Part shown: positions 1-8,243 of the stretch, in pieces | Layout of the letters: each line of letters begins with the position of its first letter | How positions within the stretch are numbered: the first letter of the stretch is position 1 | NCBI GenBank assembly: GCA_000720375.1 | Contig: JOAA01000036.1 | Coordinates: 69,655-133,654, forward strand | DNA: 64,000 nucleotides | Direction of reading: 5' to 3' | Source of the DNA: Rhodococcus rhodnii | GTDB lineage: Bacteria > Actinomycetota > Actinomycetes > Mycobacteriales > Pseudonocardiaceae | Position numbers and translations under genes: made by a program | Notes under the pieces: model-generated | What the model was told of the DNA's origin: nothing | Databases searched by the model: none | What the model saw: the letters and a program-made list of their open reading frames with translations, nothing else

Positions 1-276
1 CTCTCGTTGGAGGAGAACGAGGCCCGGCTCACGCAGATCAAGGGCGTGGTGCCCGCGCCAGCCGACTTCGAGCCGGGTTGCCGCTTCTCCGACCGTTGTC
101 CCGCGGCGCGCGCGATCTGTCACTCCGAAGCGCCTCCCAAGCTAGGCGACGCCAATCACCTGGTCGTGTGCCACTTCCCGGCGGAGGTGAGGACCCATGA
201 GCGAGCTTGCGAGCGAATCATCGACACAGTGCCGGGTTCATGCAGCACAATCAACCACAGCGGGAGCAACGCATGA
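1..276 (+). CDS. Dipeptide/oligopeptide-type ABC transporter ATPase, C-terminal end (partial)
   Basis: Only the last 91 codons are in the window; the reading frame is open from base 1. The visible part is the C-terminal oligopeptide-transporter extension, with the cysteine-bearing stretch GCRFSDRCPAARAIC typical of DppD/OppD-like ATPases. The ATPase core lies upstream of the window. Its TGA overlaps the ATG of the next ATPase gene (ATGA), so the two are translationally coupled and probably form a heterodimeric ATPase pair. From the downstream genes the likely substrate is sialic acid rather than peptide (inference). Confidence 0.85.
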   Translation, partial: LSLEENEARLTQIKGVVPAPADFEPGCRFSDRCPAARAICHSEAPPKLGDANHLVVCHFPAEVRTHERACERIIDTVPGSCSTINHSGSNA

Positions 277-1184
277 ACCTGCTTGAGCTTAAGGGTGTTC
301 ATGTCGTACACAGGATCCGTTCACGGCGGCTGTTCGGGCACGACAACGTCTACGCGTTGACCGACGCGAACCTGACGTTGAACGCCGGTGAAACCGTTGG
401 CGTCGTGGGTGAATCAGGTTGTGGGAAGTCCACTCTGGCCAAGGTGATCGTCGGACTGCAGAAGCCGACACAGGGAACCGTGGAGTTCCGGGGCAAGCAC
501 ATCGGCATGATCTTCCAGGACCCGTCGACCGCCCTGAACCGGCGACTGGCGGTCACCAAGATCATCCGGGACCCGCTGGACGTCCATCAGGAAGGCACTC
601 CAGCCGAACGGGCAGACCGAGTACGCGAGTTGATGTCCCTGGTCGGCTTGCCGAACAGTGTCGCCGACGCCGTACCGGCGCAACTGTCCGGCGGCCAACG
701 GCAACGTGTCGCAATCGCTCGTGCGCTGGCGCTCCGGCCGGCTTTGCTCGTCGCCGACGAGCCGACGTCCGCGCTGGACGTCTCCGTTCGGGCCCAGATC
801 CTCAACCTCCTCGCCGATCTGCGGGAAAAGCTCGGCTTGGCGATGGTCTTCATTTCGCATGACATCCAGACCGTCAAGAAGATGAGCGACCGGATCGTCA
901 CGATGTACCTCGGCCGCATCGTGGAGGAAGCCCCGGCCGAAGCCGTTCCGCAAGCCACTCACCACCCGTACATGCGGGCGCTGTTCTCGGCGACGCCGAG
1001 CCTGTTGCACACCGTGGAACCCATTGTCCTCAGTGGACCTGTTCCGTCCGCGACCAACCCACCGAGCGGCTGCAACTTCCGCACCCGGTGCTGGAAAGCG
1101 ACCGACGAATGCGCGGCGGAACTCCCCGCGCCGGTGACCGCGGGCGCTGACCATACGTACCGCTGCATTCACCCTGAGCTTTAG
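273..1184 (+). CDS. Dipeptide/oligopeptide-type ABC transporter ATPase (DppF/OppF-like)
   Basis: A 303-residue cytoplasmic ATPase. Walker A GESGCGKST is at residues 46-54, the signature LSGGQ at 138-142 and Walker B LLVADEPTSALD at 158-169. The C-terminus carries the cysteine-bearing oligopeptide-ABC extension. I chose ATG at 273 because GGGAG lies six bases upstream and it overlaps the previous stop by four bases; a longer ORF from 207 would overlap the previous gene by 70 bases. It sits 12 bases before a sialidase gene. Dipeptide-family importers for sialic acid are known (SatABCD of Haemophilus ducreyi, SiaEFGI of Corynebacterium glutamicum), so sialic acid uptake is the favoured role, by inference from context. 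Its binding protein and permeases must lie upstream. Confidence 0.9.
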   Translation: MNLLELKGVHVVHRIRSRRLFGHDNVYALTDANLTLNAGETVGVVGESGCGKSTLAKVIVGLQKPTQGTVEFRGKHIGMIFQDPSTALNRRLAVTKIIRDPLDVHQEGTPAERADRVRELMSLVGLPNSVADAVPAQLSGGQRQRVAIARALALRPALLVADEPTSALDVSVRAQILNLLADLREKLGLAMVFISHDIQTVKKMSDRIVTMYLGRIVEEAPAEAVPQATHHPYMRALFSATPSLLHTVEPIVLSGPVPSATNPPSGCNFRTRCWKATDECAAELPAPVTAGADHTYRCIHPEL

Positions 1185-1196
1185 GAAGGACGAACC

Positions 1197-3071
1197 GTGC
1201 GCAAGACACTGCTGTTGCCAGTGCTGTTAGCCGGGGCGCTGTTAGCCGGGGTGCTGACCGCACCGCAGCCTGCCTCCGCCGCTCAGCCGTATTTGCACGA
1301 ACAAGTCGTCTTCAAAGCCTCGCAGGAGCAAGGCTATTGGTGTTTCCGAATTCCAGCGGTCGTCAAGAGCGCCAGGGGGACGCTGCTGGCGTTCGCCGAG
1401 GGACGGGTCCTGAACTGTGGTGACACCGCCGACATCGACGTCGTGTTGAAACGTTCGACCGACGGTGGCAAGACCTGGCTGCCGCTGCAACTGATCGACG
1501 AAGGCAAGGGCGACACGCACGGTAACCCCGTGCCCATTGTGGACAGCGTCACCGGCCGGATTTTCCTGTTCACCACGTACAACGCGGGTCGCAAGGACGA
1601 CAAGGCTTGTGACGTCCCGTGCAAGCGGACACCGCACATGCAGTACAGCGACGATGACGGCGTGACCTGGTCGGCTCCGGTCGACATGAGCACGCAAGTC
1701 AAGCTGCCGCAGTGGGATTACTGGTACGCCAGCGGTCCCGTGCATGGGATCCAGCTGACCCGCGGCAGGCACGCCGGGCGCCTTGTCTTCGGTGTCTGCG
1801 GGGAGACCAGCGACAACGGATCCACCAAGTCGATCGCGAACGACGCCGCGTTGGTCTACAGCGATGACCACGGCAAGACCTGGCAGGTCGGGGCCGTCGA
1901 CAGCATCCAGTTCCCGGCCGGTGGCCCGTTCACTCAGAAGCCACAGGAAATCACGGTCACCGAGCTGGCCGACGGCTCGGTGTACGCGGGTGCGCGTGAG
2001 CAGGGCGGGACGGACGTCGGCAACCGCAGCTACGCGATCAGCAAGGATGGCGGCGAGTCGTTCAGCACGCCGTTCCAGGCGATCCCTGACCTGGTGACAC
2101 CGACTGTCCAAGGCGCGGTGCTGCGGCTGCAGCGGTTCGGGCGGCCGGATCGCATCCTGTTCTCGTCGCCGTCGGACACCGACCGGCGCCGGTGGATGAT
2201 GATCAGGTCCTCGTACGACCATGGCCGGACCTGGGAGAACGCCGAACAAGGCACCCGGATCACCACCGACTGGTCCGGCTACTCCGACCTGGTCCAGATC
2301 AGCAGCCCCTGGGCGCGGTCGACCGAGATCGGCCTGCTCTACGAGGGCGGCCCGGTCGATGCCCGCGACGAGATCCGGTTCGCCCGGTTCAACGAGGACT
2401 ACCTCGGCTGGCGCAAGCCCACCGGCCCGACCACTCCGGACGTTTCCAAGACCGACAAAGATGCCTTCGCCTTGGGCAAACCAGCTCTGACTCGCGGCCG
2501 GTTCGGGGCAGGAATCGAGCTCGATGGTGTCGATGACTACCTACGGGTGCCCTATGACCGCGCGCAACTCCCCGGCGATGGCGATCTGACCTTCAGCGCC
2601 TGGTTCCGTTATGGCGAAACCAAAGGCGATCAGGCGCTGTTCTGGCTCGGTGGGATGGGCAACACGGCGCCGCAGCTGTGGCTCCGGGCCGAACCGGCGA
2701 ACAAGCGATTGGTCGCCAGGATGACCACGCCGAACGGCAGTGCGTCGATCAACACCACGCAGGCTTACGACGACCAGCAATGGCATCACGTTGTGCTGCA
2801 ACGCTCCGCAGGTCAGCTGTTGCTCTGGGTCGACGGCATCCAGGTCGCGTCCGGCCCCGCGGTCGCCGGATCGGTCAGCGAACGGGTCTCGTTCCAGATT
2901 CATGTCGGTGAACGGCAGGACTACCTGCAGCGCTTCGACGGCACGCTCGACGAGGTCCGGTTGTACACGCGGGCGTTGTCACCGGCCGAGCTCGACCGGA
3001 TCCGAGTGTCCAATGCGGACATCCGGGACCGTCAGGTGCTGCGGCTGCCCCTCGACAGGATCGGAGGCTGA
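1197..3071 (+). CDS. Secreted GH33 exo-sialidase with C-terminal LamG-type domain
   Basis: A 624-residue secreted enzyme predicted to release terminal sialic acids from glycans. A signal peptide covers roughly residues 1-28, ending in ASA. The sialidase hallmark FRIPAVV is near residue 49, followed by several Asp boxes (STDGGKTW, SDDDGVTW, SDDHGKTW, SYDHGRTW) of a six-bladed propeller. The YSDL and LLYE segments match the region around the catalytic tyrosine/glutamate. Residues about 430-610 form a concanavalin/LamG-like domain that may bind carbohydrate. GTG start with AGGAAGGA upstream. Five bases separate it from the second sialidase, which lacks the LamG module; the two share the FRIPAVV-to-Asp-box segment and are probably diverged duplicates. 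Confidence 0.92.
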   Translation: MRKTLLLPVLLAGALLAGVLTAPQPASAAQPYLHEQVVFKASQEQGYWCFRIPAVVKSARGTLLAFAEGRVLNCGDTADIDVVLKRSTDGGKTWLPLQLIDEGKGDTHGNPVPIVDSVTGRIFLFTTYNAGRKDDKACDVPCKRTPHMQYSDDDGVTWSAPVDMSTQVKLPQWDYWYASGPVHGIQLTRGRHAGRLVFGVCGETSDNGSTKSIANDAALVYSDDHGKTWQVGAVDSIQFPAGGPFTQKPQEITVTELADGSVYAGAREQGGTDVGNRSYAISKDGGESFSTPFQAIPDLVTPTVQGAVLRLQRFGRPDRILFSSPSDTDRRRWMMIRSSYDHGRTWENAEQGTRITTDWSGYSDLVQISSPWARSTEIGLLYEGGPVDARDEIRFARFNEDYLGWRKPTGPTTPDVSKTDKDAFALGKPALTRGRFGAGIELDGVDDYLRVPYDRAQLPGDGDLTFSAWFRYGETKGDQALFWLGGMGNTAPQLWLRAEPANKRLVARMTTPNGSASINTTQAYDDQQWHHVVLQRSAGQLLLWVDGIQVASGPAVAGSVSERVSFQIHVGERQDYLQRFDGTLDEVRLYTRALSPAELDRIRVSNADIRDRQVLRLPLDRIGG

Positions 3072-3076
3072 TCACG

Positions 3077-4228
3077 GTGTTACGTCCGATCGTCCTGTCC
3101 CTGATCGCGCTCGCGGCCCTGGCGCAGCCCGCGGCGGCCTCGCCACGCCCCGGCTGCACGTCCGTGCCGTACACCTCCGGGACCGAGGGGTATCACACGT
3201 TCCGGATCCCGGCAGTTGTTCGTGCCCAGTCCGGTGCGGTGCTGGCCTTCGCCGAAGGCCGGGTCGAATCCGCCGGTGACACGGGTGCGATCCATGTCGT
3301 TCTGAAGCGTTCGTACGACGGCGGTTGCACGTGGGGTCCGATGTCGGTGGTGTCGACCAACGGCAACGCCACCGCGGGCAACCCTGCGCCGGTCGTGCTG
3401 GCCAACGGCGACATTGTCCTGTTGACCACACGCAACGGCCGGGTCACCGAGAAGGAGATCATGTCCGGTGCGGCGTCCGCTGAGGACTCTCGCCGGGTGT
3501 TCGTCCAGCGCAGCAAGGACAACGGGCGCACGTGGACAGCGGCTCGGGAGATCACGTCGGTTGCCAAGAAAGCGGATTGGCGGTGGTACGCGACCGGCCC
3601 AGGACACGCGATCGTCCTGCGCAACGGGCGTATTGTCGTGCCGGCCAACCATTCCAGTGCGCCACCGGCCGGTTCGGCCGACATCGGGACCGAGCCGAAG
3701 TACTACGGCGGCCACTCACTGATCAGTGACGACGGCGGCCGCACGTGGCAGATCGGCTTCTCCGAGGACCGAGTGAACACCGAAGTCGCGTCCAACGAGA
3801 CCACGGTCGCCCAACTACCCGATGGCAGGCTTTACTTCAACAGCCGCAACCAAGGCTCACTCGGCGGCCGCGTTGACGCGATCAGCAATGACGGCGGCAG
3901 GACACTCGTCGCGCCGTACCGTCCACAGACGACACTCACGATTCCGAAGGTGCAAGCCAGCGTCCTGCAGACGGTCCACCCTGGATTGCTCCTGTTCTCC
4001 GGTCCATCGGATGCCGTCAGCCGCAAGGCGATGGCCATCCGCGTCAGCGCCGACAATGGACAGTCCTGGCAGCAGGCCCACGTGGTCTCGACAGACCCAG
4101 CGGCCTATTCCGACCTCGTACAGCTCGGCAAATCCGTTGGCCTGCTTTATGAAACGGGTTCCGCCGGGCCGTACGAGACGATCAGGTTCACTCAGATCCC
4201 ATTGCGCTCGCTGAAGGAGAAGCCTTGA
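3077..4228 (+). CDS. Secreted GH33 exo-sialidase, single-domain
   Basis: A 383-residue second sialidase. A signal peptide covers about residues 1-22 (QPAAAS at the cleavage region). FRIPAVV is near residue 39 and Asp boxes include SYDGGCTW, SKDNGRTW, SDDGGRTW and SADNGQSW. AYSDL and LLYETG lie in the nucleophile region. It is essentially a bare catalytic propeller. The GTG start lies five bases after the first sialidase, and the stop overlaps the TTG start of the aldolase gene, so all are co-transcribed. Having both LamG-bearing and bare forms suggests different substrates (bound glycoconjugate versus soluble), which is inference. Confidence 0.92.
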   Translation: MLRPIVLSLIALAALAQPAAASPRPGCTSVPYTSGTEGYHTFRIPAVVRAQSGAVLAFAEGRVESAGDTGAIHVVLKRSYDGGCTWGPMSVVSTNGNATAGNPAPVVLANGDIVLLTTRNGRVTEKEIMSGAASAEDSRRVFVQRSKDNGRTWTAAREITSVAKKADWRWYATGPGHAIVLRNGRIVVPANHSSAPPAGSADIGTEPKYYGGHSLISDDGGRTWQIGFSEDRVNTEVASNETTVAQLPDGRLYFNSRNQGSLGGRVDAISNDGGRTLVAPYRPQTTLTIPKVQASVLQTVHPGLLLFSGPSDAVSRKAMAIRVSADNGQSWQQAHVVSTDPAAYSDLVQLGKSVGLLYETGSAGPYETIRFTQIPLRSLKEKP

Positions 4229-5136
4229 CTCAGCTCAACGGTGGCATCGTTCCGCCCGTCTGCACCCCGCTGACGCCGGAACGAGAACTGGACGTCGCGT
4301 CGCTGGAACGGCTGGCCGCGTATCTGATCGAGGCGGGCATGCACGGCCTGTTCGTGACCGGGTCGACCGGCGAGGTCGCCTACCTGCCGGATGACATGCG
4401 GCGGCAGGCCCTCGAAGTGGTCGCGGGCGTTGCGGCAGGCCAGGTTCCGGTGCTCGCCGGTGTCATCGACACCACGACGCCGCGGGTGATCGAGCACGCC
4501 CGAGTGGCCAAGGCGGCCGGTGCGGACGCGTTGGTCGCGACGGCTCCGTTCTACATTCCGACGCACCCTTCGGAGTTCCCTGGGCATTTCCGGGACATCC
4601 GGGCGGCGGTCGACCTGCCGCTGGTCGCGTACGACATCCCGGTTTCGGTGGGCCACAAGCTGCCCACCGATGTCGTTGTCGAGCTCGCGGCGGACAAGAC
4701 GTTGGCCGGGTTGAAGGATTCGAGCGGTGATCTTGACGGGCTGCGCGCGGTCCTGGAGAGCACCCCGTCGGATTTCCAGTGCTTCTCCGGTTCGGAGACC
4801 AACGCCGACCTTTGCCTCTTCATTGGCACGCACGGCCTCGTACCGGGCATCGGCAACGTCGACCCGCATGGATACGTCTGGCTCTACGACGCGGCCATGC
4901 GCCAGGACTGGGATGCCGCGCGGGCCGAACAGGCCCGGCTGCGGCGACTGTTCCAGCTGATCCATGTCGGTGACGGGCGGATCGGCCGGTATTCGTCGGC
5001 GATCGGTGCGTTCAAGGAAGGTTTGGTGCTGCGTGGCGTGATCGCCAACGCGACCACGAGCAAGCCGATGATCCCGCTGAACGATGCCGAACGCGCGGCC
5101 GTGCGCAAGCACCTCGACGAGGCCGGGCTCTTGTGA
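4225..5136 (+). CDS. nanA: DapA-family aldolase, probable N-acetylneuraminate lyase
   Basis: A 303-residue class I aldolase of the dihydrodipicolinate synthase/N-acetylneuraminate lyase family. GSTGE is at residues 46-50, the catalytic tyrosine is Y136 (YDIP) and the Schiff-base lysine is K164 (GLKDSSGD). The family motifs alone do not separate DapA from sialic acid lyase. Placement directly after two sialidases, with four-base overlaps on both sides, argues for cleavage of N-acetylneuraminate to N-acetylmannosamine and pyruvate. The TTG start is forced by the overlap. NanE/NanK-type genes are not in the window and may lie upstream. Another 2-keto-sugar-acid aldolase activity remains possible. 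Confidence 0.8.
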   Translation: MTQLNGGIVPPVCTPLTPERELDVASLERLAAYLIEAGMHGLFVTGSTGEVAYLPDDMRRQALEVVAGVAAGQVPVLAGVIDTTTPRVIEHARVAKAAGADALVATAPFYIPTHPSEFPGHFRDIRAAVDLPLVAYDIPVSVGHKLPTDVVVELAADKTLAGLKDSSGDLDGLRAVLESTPSDFQCFSGSETNADLCLFIGTHGLVPGIGNVDPHGYVWLYDAAMRQDWDAARAEQARLRRLFQLIHVGDGRIGRYSSAIGAFKEGLVLRGVIANATTSKPMIPLNDAERAAVRKHLDEAGLL

Positions 5137-5810
5137 CGGCTGGACTGGGCCAGGCGATCCGCGACGAGATCACCGGGTTGATCCTGTCGCGGGGCCTGCG
5201 GCCGGGCGATCCGCTGCCCACCGAGTCCGAGCTGGTCGAGACGTTCGGGGTGAGCCGCAACTCGATCCGTGAGGCGCTGAAAGCGTTGCAGGCACTCGAC
5301 ATCGTCGAGATCCGGCACGGCCACGGCACGTACGTCGGCAATCTGTCGCTGGCGCACTTCGCCGACGGGCTGACGTTCCGTGCCCTGCAGGTGCGGTCGA
5401 TGGCGGAGATCGTGGAGGTCCGGGAGGCGCTCGAGAACGCGCTGATCCGCCGGGTCGCCGCCATCGTCCCGGATGCTGACCTGGTCGCGCTGGACGACGT
5501 CACCCACAAGATGGACGAGCGCGCCAAAGCGGGTGGCACCTTCGCCGACGAGGACAGGGAGTTTCACGAACTGCTGTACCGCTCGCTGGACAATTCCCTG
5601 GTCACGCAGCTGTTGCGGGCTTTCTGGGACGTGTACCACCGGGTCGGGCACAGCCTGGGTGTGACGGATCCGGATCCGGTGCAGACGGTTCGGCGGCATC
5701 GCGCGATCGTCGAGGCGTTGCGTGACCGCGATGTCGATCGGGCCGAACGGGCGATGACCGAGCACTTCCGGAATCTCGACTCCCGGGTGGCCCAGATCCG
5801 GTCGGGGTGA
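5133..5810 (+). CDS. GntR-family regulator, FadR/FCD subfamily (NanR-like)
   Basis: A 225-residue regulator. The N-terminal winged HTH (residues about 5-70) contains LPTESELVETFGVSRNSI. The C-terminal all-helical FCD ligand domain (about 80-220) carries the D/H-rich segments expected for metal and sugar-acid binding. The GTG start overlaps the aldolase stop (GTGA), making it the last gene of the sialic acid operon. FCD-type GntR proteins regulate sialic acid genes in several bacteria (NanR of E. coli), so repression relieved by sialic acid or a catabolite is likely (inference). The operon promoter and operator lie outside the window. Confidence 0.88.
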   Translation: MTAGLGQAIRDEITGLILSRGLRPGDPLPTESELVETFGVSRNSIREALKALQALDIVEIRHGHGTYVGNLSLAHFADGLTFRALQVRSMAEIVEVREALENALIRRVAAIVPDADLVALDDVTHKMDERAKAGGTFADEDREFHELLYRSLDNSLVTQLLRAFWDVYHRVGHSLGVTDPDPVQTVRRHRAIVEALRDRDVDRAERAMTEHFRNLDSRVAQIRSG

Positions 5811-5859
5811 CGTCCGAAAATCGCCAGCCCGGTGCCCGTGATGCTGGTGGAGTGGAGGT

Positions 5860-6501
5860 ATGCCGCATCGCAACCGGGTCACCCCCGCCGGGGATCTGAT
5901 CGCCACCCCGTACCGCGGGACCATGTACGGCAATCGGGGCGTCCTGCACAACGACAACCTGGTCATCGTCCGGCGTCATCAGGTCCGGCGCTGGCTCGTG
6001 TGCGTGCTGGAGTTCCGCGGCCGTCAGCGCAAGATTCTGCAGCCGCGCCGTTACACCGAGCTCTTCTTCCACGACGAGGCCGTCGCCCTGGCCGCCGGGC
6101 ATCGTCCGTGCGCCGAGTGCAGGCATCGTGACTACCTGGCTTTCCGGGCGGCTTGGACCGCCGGGCTTGGCCTGCCGCAGCCACCCAGTGCCGATTCGAT
6201 GGACTTGGTCCTGCATTCCGAACGCAGACTGGTCGACGGCGTGCGCATGACGCACAAGGCGTTGCTCGAAGAACTCCCGGACGGAGTTTTCATTCTGTGG
6301 CGCAATGGCTATTGGTTGGCGCATGGACGGAAACTTCACCGGTGGACGCCCGCGGGTTACGCCGAACGGGAGGACCTGGTCGGCGGACCGGTTGACGTGC
6401 TGACCCCTTTGTCCACTGTAGTCGCACTTCAGGCGGGTTATCGCCCCATTGTCGCCTTGCGTCCAGCTGGCTGCGCGCCTTCATCGAGCACCCCGGTTTG
6501 A
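5860..6501 (+). CDS. Conserved hypothetical protein with CAEC motif
   Basis: A 213-residue cytoplasmic protein without signal peptide or membrane segments. It begins with a basic stretch (NRVTPAGDLIATPYRG), has a central GHRPCAECRHRDYLAF segment and a TPLSTVVALQAGY tail. I recognise similar uncharacterised proteins in actinobacteria and rhizobia but cannot name a function. The CxxC pair could bind a metal or act in redox chemistry, but only two cysteines occur there. It starts about 50 bases after the GntR gene and may be read through from that operon. The last 15 residues look unconserved. Confidence 0.7.
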   Translation: MPHRNRVTPAGDLIATPYRGTMYGNRGVLHNDNLVIVRRHQVRRWLVCVLEFRGRQRKILQPRRYTELFFHDEAVALAAGHRPCAECRHRDYLAFRAAWTAGLGLPQPPSADSMDLVLHSERRLVDGVRMTHKALLEELPDGVFILWRNGYWLAHGRKLHRWTPAGYAEREDLVGGPVDVLTPLSTVVALQAGYRPIVALRPAGCAPSSSTPV

Positions 6502-6572
6502 ACCTCTGCCCGGATGCCGTCGGCTGTCACCGTCGGTAACGTCCTACCTGGACATAAATCCAGGGAGGCGAA

Positions 6573-8243
6573 ATGGGATTCAAGGCAGTCGGCGTAACCG
6601 CCACGGTGATCCTGGTGATGAGCGGAATGCCGGCCGGTGCGGCGGAGCCTGCGTTGCGTGGCGACACGATCTTCTTGCCCAATGTGGATGACGACTCGCG
6701 CCGATGTCCGGTCTCACCCACTGATCTGGACGCGTTGGGCCCAGAGGTCGACGCGAAACTGGCTTCCTGCAACGACGCCGGCGATGACAAGGTGAACGGC
6801 CGGCAGGACGAGGCCGATCTCGCGAGGCTCACCACGAGCAGGGCGAGCGGGCGGTCCGGGAAGATCACTGTGGACAGTCAGGCGCGGGTTTTCGTTCGGC
6901 GCGGCGGCGTTTTCGACGCCGATACCCGCCTTTCCGAGGCCGAGTTGCGGCAAGGTGTGGAGCTGGGCGTCGAGGGGCGCGGCATCATCCGTGATCCGGT
7001 CGAGTGGGACGGCTGGGTGACAGTCACGTTCACTGTCGATGGCCAGGTGAAGGCACGGCACCGGATGCGGGTCGCCCCGCTGGTGCTGCAGAACGACCTC
7101 CAGCCGGCGACGAAGGTCTTCGCGGCCTCCCCCAACCTTGGCAACGGGCTGGGCGGAGCGTCCCCACTCGCTGCGGAGTTTCCCAGCGAGTGGGAGAAGT
7201 TCAGCACTCCACTGACCCAGGAAGCGGACACCCAGTTCATCCAGGGCACCCCGAACTGGTGGAAAGACGTGTGGTGGCAGGACCTGTTCGAACCCGCCAC
7301 GGCAAGCATGCCGGCCAAGCACGGCATCCAGACCATGCGGGTGGCCATCCGGTCGGCGAACATCTGGCAGGTGTCCGGCGCACACGGCAACCTTGTGCCG
7401 ACTCCGCGCCCGTCGGGTCGCTTGCTGTTCCGCGACTTGCGTGGGCCGGATGTGGGTGTCGTTCAGCAGTACACGGTCGAGGATCGGCCATTCATCACCG
7501 ACTTGCGCAGTGCCACCGGCAACATCGAGTCATTGCCGCCGTATGACGGATACCCGCAGGGGCGCATGGTGTACGGCACCGGCAAGTCGATGCAGCCCGA
7601 CGTCACGTTCATCACCATGCTGACCGCGCAAGGACAACAACCGCCCGTGGTGGTCGACACGTCATGGCTCGTCGTCGGGCATGCTGACGAGACCATGCAT
7701 GTGATGCGCGCCAACAACTCCCGTGGCTGGACGTTGATGGTCGCCGATCCCCGCCTGGCCGTCAGCCTGCTCAAGGATGCGCCTCGCGAGACCAGGCTGT
7801 TCGAGAAAACCTCGACGCAGTACAAGCCTTCCGTGGGCGAACTGGTGGACAACGCGGAATTCCTCGCCGGCAACGAGGAAGCCGCGCGGCACATCGACGA
7901 GCAGGTCAAGATCATGCTCGCGGAGACCGGGTTGCGCGCGGACGAGCTCATCCGCGTGCCGGTGTTGTTCCGGAAGGCGCCGCTGTTCATGGCGTTCACC
8001 CCGGGCATCCCGAACGGGCTGTCGGTGACCGACCGCGTCTTCGCGGCACCCGACCCGCACGGCCCGGTCGTCGGCGGGCAGGACGTCTTCCGGCAGGCCA
8101 CGGAACGCGCGGTGGCTGCGTCCGGCATCCGAATCCGCTGGATCGACAGCTACCTCTGGGCACATATCGGCGGCGGCGAAGTGCACTGCACCACCAACGC
8201 CTGGCGGGACACCGGGTCCATGCTCCCGTGGTGGATGTCCTAG
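6573..8243 (+). CDS. Secreted protein-arginine deiminase (PAD) family protein
   Basis: A 556-residue protein with a signal peptide (about residues 1-24, ending PAGAA) and a good ribosome site (AGGGAGGC). The C-terminal half matches the PAD catalytic domain: D237 in WWQDLFE, H370 and D372 in VVGHADE, and nucleophile C539 in GGGEVHCTTN. These match the Asp, His, Asp and Cys catalytic residues of vertebrate PAD enzymes. The N-terminus has an acidic, calcium-site-like stretch (NDAGDDKVNG). PADs convert peptidyl-arginine to citrulline with calcium dependence; here the target would be extracellular. The stop shares CTAG with the stop of the convergent CHAT gene, leaving no room for a terminator between them. 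Confidence 0.88.
   Translation: MGFKAVGVTATVILVMSGMPAGAAEPALRGDTIFLPNVDDDSRRCPVSPTDLDALGPEVDAKLASCNDAGDDKVNGRQDEADLARLTTSRASGRSGKITVDSQARVFVRRGGVFDADTRLSEAELRQGVELGVEGRGIIRDPVEWDGWVTVTFTVDGQVKARHRMRVAPLVLQNDLQPATKVFAASPNLGNGLGGASPLAAEFPSEWEKFSTPLTQEADTQFIQGTPNWWKDVWWQDLFEPATASMPAKHGIQTMRVAIRSANIWQVSGAHGNLVPTPRPSGRLLFRDLRGPDVGVVQQYTVEDRPFITDLRSATGNIESLPPYDGYPQGRMVYGTGKSMQPDVTFITMLTAQGQQPPVVVDTSWLVVGHADETMHVMRANNSRGWTLMVADPRLAVSLLKDAPRETRLFEKTSTQYKPSVGELVDNAEFLAGNEEAARHIDEQVKIMLAETGLRADELIRVPVLFRKAPLFMAFTPGIPNGLSVTDRVFAAPDPHGPVVGGQDVFRQATERAVAASGIRIRWIDSYLWAHIGGGEVHCTTNAWRDTGSMLPWWMS

Noticed and set aside
4225..5136. Lysine-pathway DapA
   Set aside because: Context of two sialidases and a GntR regulator favours a sialic acid lyase; family motifs alone cannot decide.
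6100..6140. Ada-like cysteine motif (RPCAEC) in the 213-residue protein
   Set aside because: The Ada metal site needs four cysteines in a set order; only two occur here, so no DNA-repair role is claimed.
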